A stretch of DNA of 64,000 nucleotides. Origin: Rhyacophila brunnea (taxonomy: Eukaryota > Arthropoda > Insecta > Trichoptera > Rhyacophilidae). This document shows, one piece after another, positions 55,905 to 64,000 of the stretch. The position numbers and the translations under genes were made by a program. Where the stretch lies: assembly GCA_022495005.1 (NCBI GenBank), contig JAGYXB010001966.1:310001-374000 (forward strand), read 5' to 3'. The notes under the pieces were generated by a model. The model was not told the origin of the DNA. It did not search any database and saw only the letters and a program-made list of their open reading frames with translations. How positions within the stretch are numbered: position 1 is the first letter of the stretch; each line of letters opens with the position of its first letter.

Positions 55905-56176
55905 TGCGAGGTATGCAACGTAGGTGTCCAATTTATGTGAACGCGCAAAAAAGACGCAAATTATTTTTCATGGAAATTAACATACATCAGAGAGAGTTAG
56001 TCAATGCGTTACTGACAGACAAAAAGAAAAATCAAGACAAATATACTATTATAATGTCATTTCAAACACATTCTACAGCTGATATTGTACGACCACTTAA
56101 AAACAAGTTGGCTCAAGTGAGGTCGCTTGTAGAGCCAACTGTGCTAAGTCAAAGATGGCGAGAAAAAAAAAATTAA
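55905..56176 (+). other. Unrecognised 90-codon open frame, possibly coding relic
   Basis: Encodes a basic protein including RRCPIYVNAQKRRKLFFME, then NIHQRELVNALLTDKKKN and ADIVRPLKNKLAQVRSLVEP, stopping at TAA. No family is recognised. Its first 55 bases resemble the left edge of the window (1-60), which supports a dispersed repeat rather than a unique gene. A strong hairpin follows 60 bp after the stop. Composition is somewhat richer than its flanks. Confidence 0.3.
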
Positions 56177-56234
56177 CAGCACTTTGATAAATCTGGTCGT
56201 AAAAATGTCTTCTTACTGCGAACAAATTAACTTC

Positions 56235-56264
56235 AACTTTTCCTATTAACTAATAGGAAAAGTT
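56235..56264. other. Perfect hairpin with 14-bp arms
   Basis: AACTTTTCCTATTA (56,235-56,248) and TAATAGGAAAAGTT (56,251-56,264) are exact complements around a 2-base spacer. It is followed by CpG-rich ACGCGAGTGGCGCGCCCCG. Confidence 0.7.
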
Positions 56265-56589
56265 AAAACGCGAGTGGCGCGCCCCGTCTCGCATTTTCAC
56301 TTCACACTAAATAATTTCCCAGCACTTGGAGCGCTGGGCATACATAGAGAGTCACGTAATATAAAAAAATAGCTTCTTCTTTTCTTCTTCTATGTCCGCT
56401 CCTAAATGAGGCCATGTGGATACTACTGCGTGGCACGTCTAAGAATCACCGTCAATCATAAGTCATCGTGCATCCTTCTAGGATCCTTCCTTCTAAGACC
56501 ATCCTTCATGTCAGTACCCGGTTGACTTTCTCTTAGGTATACTTACATACTGCAGTCTGCAATTTAGAAGAGATCTTTATAAGCTAAGT

Positions 56590-57046
56590 ATTTTTTTCGA
56601 CTCATACGAGGTATAAATGAGAACTCTGCCATTCTGGGTAGTGTTGATCTGTGTGTCCCTGATAGTTATATCTTAGAAATAGAGAGCATCAGTTTTTTAA
56701 TCTCCCAAGGTGCAGAATCGACCTGCCACTGGTAAAGCCAATTGGGAGGGCGATAACTATGTTCAACCAAATTATTTCGGATATTGACATATTCTACCTG
56801 TGTGAGGATGAGTATAGGTGGGCATTGTTTTATAAATTCTTAAAACAGGGTCTGCTTACCTCATTCGGTGTACTTTCTTGTATTTAATTTATATAAATAT
56901 ATTTTTGTATGCACACTCTTCTAATGTTTAATTTCATTTATATTATGTGTAATAATATTTCTTGATTTCTAAATGTCATGTTGTGAATGTCTTAAATCAA
57001 TAATTTGTAAAATTGAAATAAAAATTGAATTTGAATTTATCAATAA
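56590..57046 (+). pseudogene. LINE 3' end (type G), third copy
   Basis: From about 56,702 the frame LPRCRIDLPLVKPIGRAITM continues FNQIISDIDIFYLCEDEYR and ALFYKFLK, colinear with the 18.6 kb copy. Upstream, LICVSLIVIS matches the 5.8 kb copy in complement. It ends in an A-rich TTGAAATAAAAATTGAATTT tail. Confidence 0.7.
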
Positions 57047-57764
57047 ATCTACTACCCGATATTTGGCGGCTTTTCAGGATGCAAAAGTTTTGTCAATTTA
57101 AGGAATAAGCAGGACATTGAGGTAACAATATTTCTTTAGGTAACAATAGTTCAATCCAGGCCTAACGTCGCTTCGTTACTAATTGTCACTGATAACTATT
57201 TGAGAAATTGAAAACATCTTGTTTTCCTTGTTGTGTTGAATCAAATTGTTTTGCATAACGTTACAATCTACTTAAATTGTTTTATATATATATTTTTAAT
57301 ACGGTCTTGTTAACTCACTCGGAAATATGTAAATGCCATGTTGTGAACGTACAATAAGTAATACTTAAGTTGCTACTTGTAGTTCATTTAACAGTTTACT
57401 ATTTGTAGTTGTTCAGCCACTAAGTTTAATTTTTAATATGTGGATATTTAATTGATTGATACACAGAACTGTGTATATTGGTTATTTATTGTATGCACTT
57501 GCATACTGTATTAGATTTTGAGAACGTATACATTTAGATAATATTAATTTAGTAAGTATTTAATAGTTGTATGTCATATTATGACAATTAAAATATGCAG
57601 TGGATGGCTTGAAAGGTTAATTTCGAACTGATCGCTTTAAAGGTTTGATATCGACTATGTTCGAGTAAAGTGTACGTAATTATCGACTGATGTCATTAAT
57701 TATAATGTATGTTGATATATGTTACTATATACAACAGACCATTAAAGTCCATTGTCAAAAGCAC
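57047..57764. other. Unassigned sequence
   Basis: AT-rich. Part (57,300-57,420) resembles LINE type G 3' untranslated words (AATGCCATGTTGTGAACGT), so a second truncated tail may lie here. Confidence 0.35.
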
Positions 57765-57985
57765 AACCATCGTCCACGATCTTTATCCAGAGCTCTTTTT
57801 CCCCAGTCGTTCATATTCATATTCTCTGTGTAATTCTTGATAATATTGTCTATCAATCTCCTCCAAATCAACACAGAGGCTGAGTGCTTAGCGGAGTTCC
57901 TTCGTAAACTCTATGGGGATCTTTATTTTTATCGTATTTAACAATATTATGATCGGCCCATCTGAGTCTTTGCGCTCTGAAACTA
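57765..57985 (-). pseudogene. LINE ORF2 C-terminal fragment, antisense
   Basis: Minus-strand frames give RAQRLRWADHN from 57,980 and, after frame changes, EYERLGKK and ALDKDRGRWLCF then stop. This is the R-QRLRW-GH...A-DRGRWR ending of RTE-type LINEs, more decayed than the 2.4 kb copy. Confidence 0.6.
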
Positions 57986-58189
57986 ACTGTTTGGGTCGCA
58001 ATTTTTCGAAAAACCCAGCGTCCGTAGGGATGCGCTACCTTTGGTTCTCACGAATGCATGCCTACTAGTAGATATATCCAGTGAAAAAACAAATTTCTAT
58101 CAACTACTGAATGTATACGCATACACTAAATACAAGCGATATTAAATAGTTAGTTATTCGTATTATAAATTATAATTGGTTTGAGTTTT

Positions 58190-58290
58190 TTACTATTCCA
58201 TTTGAGTCATTTTTTTGCGACCCGGGTTCCGTTTTTTGGCATCTCCAGGCACTGTGCGCACTCACCAATGGCAAATACACACTATATAAG
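58190..58290 (-). repeat. Dispersed repeat paired with 47.55 kb
   Basis: Complement reads GCCATTGGTGAGTGCGC, GGAACCCGGGTCGCAAAAAA and ATGACTCAAATGGAATAGT, matching 47,550-47,640. Confidence 0.55.
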
Positions 58291-58793
58291 CGTTTCTAAG
58301 TTGCATTATAAATAAATATGTACTAAAACTAGGTTTATATTTAATATGTAAACAGACCCCATCTTAATATTATTTAAAATTTTATTGCCATGTCAATAAA
58401 AATATACGAATGCTGAAGACACTTCAGGTATATTTGTCATTCTAATTTTATATTCGTTTGGCATTCGTCGTTATTTTGATTTCATATACTTTTTAAATTT
58501 TCAGCTTGTAGTTCTATCCCACAAAGAACATCGGCTAAATTAGTGGTATTATTTTCAATGCCATGGATTTTAATGCCACTATAGATTTTAAAACGTCATA
58601 GCAGCCATTTTTTACTGATTCCCATCAAAATATACATTTGTGTTAAGTTTGTTTGGCAAATCATCACGGAAAGATACACAGTGGTACAGCATAATATACA
58701 AATCTATTCGAGCTACATTTCAAGCATTAGAGAGCTTACTATTCTTAATTTCATTTGAAAATTCGAGATGGTGATTTTGAATGAAACCTGTCA

Positions 58794-59010
58794 AAAACGT
58801 AAACTTACTTCTGAAAATATCGATGTTGTAAATGAAAATCCAGAACAATCAATTGCACGTCGTTCTCCAGAACTTTGACTTTCTTATGACACTACATGGA
58901 ATATTCTTCATAAAATTTGCATTTGAATACAATTAACACAAGAAATTAAACCGAATGATCATTTGGTGTGTCAAAATTTTTCTGATTGGATTTTAGAGCA
59001 ATTTAAAAAA
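58794..59010 (+). pseudogene. Decayed mariner-like transposase, helix-turn-helix region
   Basis: One frame reads KRKLTSENIDVVNENPEQSI, ARRSPEL, stop, LSYDTTWNILHKICI, stop, IQLTQEIKPNDHLVCQNFSD then WILEQFKK. The V----NP--S-RR---ELG-S--T-WRIL--DL---IQL-QELKPNDH---R-F--W-L order is the N-terminal DNA-binding half of a mariner-type transposase different from the one at 23.5 kb. Downstream to 59,280 a few similar-sounding frames occur but no catalytic DE(T/A) motif was found. No terminal repeats located. Confidence 0.65.
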
Positions 59011-59500
59011 ATATATATATCTCTTATTTGACAACCTTATATGAGTGGATAAAACAATATACACACCGATTACAGGTAGTGGATACAAACTCACGAACAC
59101 ATGTTTAGAAGTGGGCTCTCAGTACACACTCCTGAATGAGCTGAGATGATAAATCTTAGTAATATCCTTGGAAGTGTGGCAGCTTTATATGACGTACTTC
59201 CTGTTTCGAAGCTGTGCGAGTATGATAATTGGAAATATCGGAAAAGTTATGTTCCTGCCGTACATTTTTCCGAGAAAACTTTGCATTAGCAATACAAATT
59301 TTTGCCTTTGTGATTTTCACACTTCGCTTATGTAAATTTTATGTATTTCCGAAGACTAGAGATCAGTGACTTGTAAACAGATTGATAACTAAAGATATTC
59401 TTTGATAAATTATGAGCCAATGAAGTAAAACTTATATTCTTTAAAATATACTTCTTGCTGACTTTTTAAATTTTATAATTTTATTCTAATCGTGATATCA
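59011..59500. other. Unassigned; may include decayed mariner sequence
   Basis: Follows the transposase remnant. Plus-strand translation yields scattered protein-like pieces (SVAALYDVLPVSKLCEYD near 59,175) but no recognised domain. Confidence 0.3.
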
Positions 59501-59640
59501 TTCGCAGGTTGGCCCTTATAGTACAATGCGTAAGACACTGGCTTCTCATCCGGGAGCCACAGGATTGGTTCCCAGTGAAGTCGTTAAATATAACGCCTGG
59601 GTATCTGCAATTGTTGTATTACTATTGTTAGACTAGTGTT
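59501..59640 (+). repeat. tRNA-derived SINE (type A), plus copy
   Basis: GTTGGCCCTTATAGTACAAT, GCGTAAGACACTGGCTTCTC and GGGAGCCACAGGATTGGTTC follow the same order as the minus-strand copy at 4.1 kb, but box B is degraded (GGATTGGTTCCC). Confidence 0.5.
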
Positions 59641-60534
59641 TTATCACTCATATACTAAGTTGGGAGTTATCGTCCGTTATAATGCAAAAAAACTACATTC
59701 TAGAAAAACGCTCTACCTTGATAGAGCATTCTGTCTCACAGGACATGAGCGGGTAAAACGTTTCTGGTTACCCGCTACCGATTGCGCGATTGGTTTATAA
59801 TTAGAGCCGTTTCACACGAGACATTAGTATCTGGACACCGGTATCTTTGGATACTGCATATACATATAAATGAATGCGACACACAGGTGTGACTCGATGA
59901 GCAAATCGTTTGGAAAGCCGACGGTGAGATGCCTTGAGAGGCGTCATTCCCGCTAGCGGTAAGACGGCAAATCCAACTAGAAGCGATATAAAGCATGCCG
60001 CCACACCAGTATGTGTTGCGTCAGACGTGATCAGTCACATCAGTTGTTTCTCGCGCTTAGATTAAGTTAAATAAACAAATGGATTATTTATATAATTATA
60101 AGAAATATTTTTTAATAAAATTTAAGCCAATTCCGAGAATCAAAAATGTAGAATAAATAATCGTGATATTTTTCATATTATAATGTTCAATTCGTGTCAC
60201 TACTCTGCCAGTCAATGCAATTTTTAACACGTCACGTGTGATAAGGAAAAAATATGGTTGGTCGGTACTGAGGAATCTGAAGATTTTACCTGCTTGTATA
60301 TAATAATAGATCTTGGCTGTCTGTCTGGTGGTTTCGTTTCTCCCTCTAAGACAGGGTCAACAGTCGAGTGGTGGGTCGATCACTACGTTTGGTGGTGCAT
60401 GTAAGTGAAGACGTTAAGGTGGATCAACCGTCTTTCTTTCCATTTTCTTCCTGAGTCATTTAAAAGAAGTGTTACTGAGGCTTTTTTAAATTACTTACAA
60501 GTTTAAATAAAAGAATCTTATCATTCTCACATAT
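59641..60534. other. Unassigned sequence
   Basis: 59,810-60,060 is GC-richer (ACACGAGACA, ACCGGTATCTTTGGATAC, GCCGACGGTGAGATGCC); possible MITE or unique DNA, but opposite ends were not found. The 67- and 73-codon minus-strand frames here are unsupported. Confidence 0.3.
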
Positions 60535-61019
60535 ATAGCTGTCAGCAGATTATTGATCGGCGAAATTAGATACTGTACCTCAATTATAAATTCTTTATCC
60601 ATTTCCGTAATGTCGAATTATAGTAAAATCAGTTAACATTATTTTATTGTTATTTCCGCGATATCTATATTGTATACAATAGTCAGCTATTCGGATGTCT
60701 ATTGACGCAAATCACAGTAAGTAGCTGACTCGATTAATAATGGTTATTTTCTAAATTATAATGTTTAGATATTATTTTGAGTGTATAAATAGCGAATAAA
60801 AATTCATCGAAAAGGTCACTCGAATCTAAGTACCTGGCTCATTAATATCTCAGTATATTATGTACTATCAGTTTATTTTATATTATTGTACCGATTGTAC
60901 CCTTTGTATTTTTATGTAACCATGTATATAAACTCCCACTTCTCCATAATCACGAATAACCACGATTGTCTTTCATCTACAAACACCATTGATCCTCATA
61001 TCGACGACTCCTACACGTC
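60535..61019 (+). mobile_element. LTR-like repeat, diverged copy
   Basis: Begins ATATAGCTGTCAGCAGATTA, has TATAAATAGCGAATAAAAAT (TATA-like), GTCACTCGAATCTAAGTACC shared with 48.5 kb, and a C-rich 3' end CACCATTGATCCTC. A TTAA MITE abuts its end. Confidence 0.5.
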
Positions 61020-61394
61020 TTAAGGCTATACCTCAGTTGAGGCATGGTCTAAAAAGATCGTGACTAGGCGATGCGCAGATTGTGCAAATGACGCGTGCCA
61101 AACGAAATAAAATTTGTTATAAAAATCCAACATGCGTCCATTTAATGTTCTGTTTATTGTTCTATTAGTAACAATAATAATATATTCATCGTATTTACTA
61201 CTACTATTTCAAGTAAATGGGTAACGTTTTTTAGTCATCTTTACACGATTTAAGAATTAATACCCCCGTCGCCATCACGAAACAAATTGACGTGTTCACA
61301 GCTCGACGTTTGATCTCCGATTGCCAGTGAGTCCACAATTTCGTCGCACCTATAGTTGAAAATTATTTGCCGTTTCACTGAAGTATGCTCTTAA
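61020..61394 (-). mobile_element. TTAA MITE family E, copy 5
   Basis: 375 bp with TTAA at both edges: TTAAGGCTATACCTCAGTTG at left and, in complement at right, TTAAGAGCATACTTCAGTGA. Best pair of ends in the family; shows the imperfect inverted repeat most clearly. Confidence 0.78.
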
Positions 61395-61589
61395 GTATTT
61401 AACAAAAATGACACAAAATAAACTAATATAATTTTCAATAAATTGATTGAAATTTTATCAATACCACTTGTAAATTTCCAAAATATTCTGTTAAAGAATA
61501 GAGTGTCCACAGACTCAGGAATGCATTAACCAAGTATTAAGAAGTCCGCGAGTTAAATTTATTTGGAGATTTTCCCGCCAAGAGAGATT

Positions 61590-61810
61590 TAGCCGCCTCT
61601 CATTTCGACGAAGGATCATTTATAAGGCGGCTGGGAGAGACGACACGTAAAAACGGGATTTGCAGGGCCGAGCCGGATCGTTTTTATTGCCCAGCGGGCA
61701 GAGGCGGAGTATTTCATTGGCATTATGTGCAGGGCATTAGGGTGAAGAAATCGAGAGGCGGTGACGCCATTTCAATATCATTATCCGTGGCTATGTCTTG
61801 CCTTCTTATT
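61590..61810. promoter_or_regulatory. GC-richer block, possible conserved non-coding element
   Basis: No open frame of note and no partner in the window. Contains TTTATAAGGCGG, CGTTTTTATTGCCCAGCGGG and GAGGCGGTGACGCCATTTC. Composition differs sharply from flanks, as for an insect enhancer or promoter, but this is inference only. Confidence 0.25.
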
Positions 61811-61884
61811 TGAAGATATAATAATATAAATCCAAGATCAGTTTAGTTCTAACGGACATTTTCAATAAGTAGGATAACTTTAAG

Positions 61885-62046
61885 CCGGTACTCATTAGCG
61901 AACCGTAACTGTAACCGTTGCAGATACAGTAACCAGTATGGACGCAAAATAATTAGTTTGAAAGCCTAATAAATAAATATTTCACATCTCGAGTTGGTTA
62001 CAGTATCTGAAAGGGTTACAATTACGAATCGCTAATGAGTAAACGG
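61885..62046. mobile_element. Foldback MITE, 162 bp
   Basis: CCGGTACTCATTAGCGAACC and its complement at the right (CCGTTTACTCATTAGCGATT) begin about 50-bp inverted arms that also share GTTACAGTATCTG-type sequence. TTTA-like flanks are not clear enough to call a duplication. Confidence 0.65.
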
Positions 62047-62159
62047 TTTTAGATATCAAGTGTAACTAAATATTTAAAGGTGTTTGTGATGTCTCACCAT
62101 GTCGTTTCATCAATAGAGAAAATAATATATAATAATCTACCCGTTGACTGATGTGGACA

Positions 62160-62665
62160 AAATTGCAGTGACAAGGGGTAGAGGTAGGCTGTCAACACAT
62201 TAAACTTACGCACATTCACACATTCGCACACTAAACTTTGTGAGTCATATTTATTTGTTTTCATTGAACTAAGAATGCAATTTGCAGAATATAGTGCTGG
62301 TTAATTTTTAAAATTCAATTCAACCCTGCCTAAACCAAACCATAATAGTTTAGGTATGCTATGGGCAAAAATATTTGACAATAATAGTGTACATTTTTTC
62401 AGTAATAGTTATTTGATTTCGTTGAATTAAAAATACATTTATGTATTCATGGTGTCAGTTAGTTTTTTATATTTAAGACCAAATTATAATCGATAAAAAA
62501 TATTCTTCTACCTATAAAATATCTAAAATGTTATATGGATTAATTGCATAATTTAGATATTTTATAGATAAATGAATATTTTCTGACTATTATCTTCTAT
62601 GGCACAGACTACGCAGGGTTTAATTGAATTTTAAATAAACTAACCAACACCATCTGTAATTACAG
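62160..62665. mobile_element. Foldback element family F, copy 3
   Basis: Left arm GGTAGAGGTAGGCTGTCAAC, CACTAAACTTTGTGAGTCAT, GTGCTGGTTAATTTTTAAAA; interior AACCAAACCATAATAG; right part ACTAACCAACACCATCTGTA, where the copy ends short of the full right arm. Confidence 0.6.
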
Positions 62666-63599
62666 TTAGATAACTAGAAAGATAAATGAAAACCAATATA
62701 ATATGACGTAATATTATTAAATTGTTACGTGATTTCCATTTAAATATATATAATATGCGTTTATATTCCTAGCTGCCACCCTGCGGCTATGAGAACACCA
62801 TTGATCTTATAAGCCCCTGCGCTTTCCTTGATAAGATTCGCGTCTCGATTTAATATTGTTTATTTCATAAATATACGCGATATATTGCATATATATACGG
62901 GTTTATTTTTCATATGTGAGAATGTTCATTCCCTGCGGATGATGTATACGTTTTATAGAAAATACAAGGCGTAGAAAATTGTTTTTTTCGTCATATTAAG
63001 TGTAGACGCCTATTTATCATCAAAAGGCTTTTAAAAAAAATTTTCGGCTCGATAAATTTTTCATGTGAAAAATAATGTATTTTTTTGCGACGCATTTTTA
63101 TGAAACCCCATTACGTATAATATACTTTTCAAAGACGTATACAAAAAAAAATATTTTTTACAGTTTTTCATTGTCATCTATTAACACTATTTACATAATG
63201 CAAACCACATACTCTGAGAATGTCCTAAATGATGTACGGAAGAGAAAAGCTGCTCAAATTGATTAAACTAGCTGTTGGACCCATCAGATCGTCACAGACG
63301 ATCACCACATATACCATTTTTTTTTCTTTCGTAATGCTGTCAACGTGCAAAACTATTTTCTTAAATTGTTTGGCAGTCAACATTAGGTTTTGTTATTTAA
63401 ATCGTGTAAATTTAATCTAACCACTCCTGAGAGCATGGGGACCTAACCTGAGATATTCCCAGTCATAAAACATACTAACGCTTTATATCCAGACGCAGGG
63501 TCCCGTGATATGCCTGCTTAAGACCTGCGCATCTATTCTATACACAAGACTGCTTTCGGCTGGTACGGTAGCTATCTAGGGTAGGTTAGTCGTCTAAGC
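62666..63599. other. Unassigned sequence
   Basis: No gene or tRNA. 63,420-63,590 is GC-richer and unpartnered. Confidence 0.3.
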
Positions 63600-63926
63600 C
63601 AATGGTCCCCAACCCCCGGTCCGCGGACCGGTACCGGTCCAAGGATCAAATGCTACCGGGCCGCCCAAGGAACATTAAATTATTTTCATTTTATTTACTG
63701 TGGTGTATTTCACTCGGGTTTGTGCGACTTGAAATATTAAATCACTTTATATTCATTTTTGGTACAATTGTCAGTATTTTAGAAAGCATGTTTAAATACA
63801 ATTAAATTAAAATTATTAAATCAAAAAAATCTAAAATATAAACAATCAACGTCCTCCCTCAGTGGGCCGCAGTAAAATTATCAAACGTTGATCGGTCCGC
63901 GGTGATAAAAAGGTTAGGGACCACTG
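63600..63926. mobile_element. hAT-type MITE at right edge
   Basis: Ends CAATGGTCCCCAACCCCCGG and, in complement, CAGTGGTCCCTAACCTTTTT; both are followed by CCGCGGACCG-like blocks. Flanks GTCTAAGC (63,592-63,599) and ATCTAAAC (63,927-63,934) match at 6 of 8, in line with the TCTA-centred 8-bp duplications of hAT elements. The 327 bp interior is AT-rich and non-coding. Confidence 0.8.
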
Positions 63927-64000
63927 ATCTAAACAGTCAAAACTGTCTATCTCGCTCTAAAATTTACCACAGCCAAAATAAGTGTTGTTAAAACATGGTA

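Noticed and set aside
59775..60004. Overlapping 67- and 73-codon minus-strand frames
   Set aside because: Two overlapping frames in a GC-richer patch with no homology; the Cys/Ser-rich peptides look like chance.

Overview
This window is AT-rich eukaryotic DNA with no intact protein-coding gene. The content points to an arthropod, almost certainly an insect: a mariner element, fragments of at least three LINE types, tRNA-derived SINEs, a Helitron pair, many small inverted-repeat (MITE-like) elements, TTAGG-type motifs, and decayed copies of a transposase-like protein family that I associate with insect genomes. I cannot name the order or species. No open reading frame exceeds about 170 codons, and most of those that exist are chance frames in repeats. 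The sequence reads as intergenic or intronic DNA built by successive transposon insertions.

Layout. 0-11.9 kb: a palindrome-ended repeat (about 1.14-1.61 kb), an RTE-like LINE tail (2.4 kb), SINE pieces (4.1 and 4.8 kb), a LINE 3' end (5.4-5.9 kb), a TTAA-flanked MITE (6.3 kb), an antisense LINE piece (9.2-9.4 kb) and copies of an unclassified dispersed repeat (3.5 and 9.5 kb). 11.9-17.1 kb: an LTR-like repeat cut by two head-to-tail Helitrons full of a roughly 110-130 bp minisatellite, then a 189 bp foldback element with a perfect 8-bp target duplication. 17-26 kb: LINE tails, a second palindrome-ended element carrying a tRNA-Ile-like sequence, a hAT-like MITE and a complete but frameshifted 1,284 bp mariner (23,428-24,711).

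26-43 kb: an 856 bp foldback, further LTR-like and MITE copies, two hAT-type MITEs with 8-bp target duplications (34.1 and 41.4 kb), a TIR element carrying the start of a transposase-like protein (35.3-36.1 kb), and an inverted pair of tRNA-derived SINEs (40.7-41.3 kb). 43-50 kb: a short CpG-rich island (43.56-43.74 kb), then an older dispersed repeat split by a 2.4 kb DNA transposon with terminal and subterminal repeats (44,069-46,476), and a well-delimited solo-LTR-like copy (48,265-48,670). 50-64 kb: the best candidates for host exons (51.1-51.8 kb), a SINE, LINE tails, a decayed mariner-like helix-turn-helix region (58.8 kb), more LTR-like, TTAA-MITE and foldback copies, and a hAT-type MITE at the right edge.

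Insertion order can be read in several places: Helitron into LTR-like repeat, TTAA MITE into foldback, 2.4 kb transposon into dispersed repeat, LTR into an inverted-repeat pair. The two most interesting items are the tandem Helitrons sharing an exact CTAG/TC junction and the two TIR elements (35.3 and 44.1 kb) that carry different portions of the same transposase-like family and both repeat short motifs near their ends.
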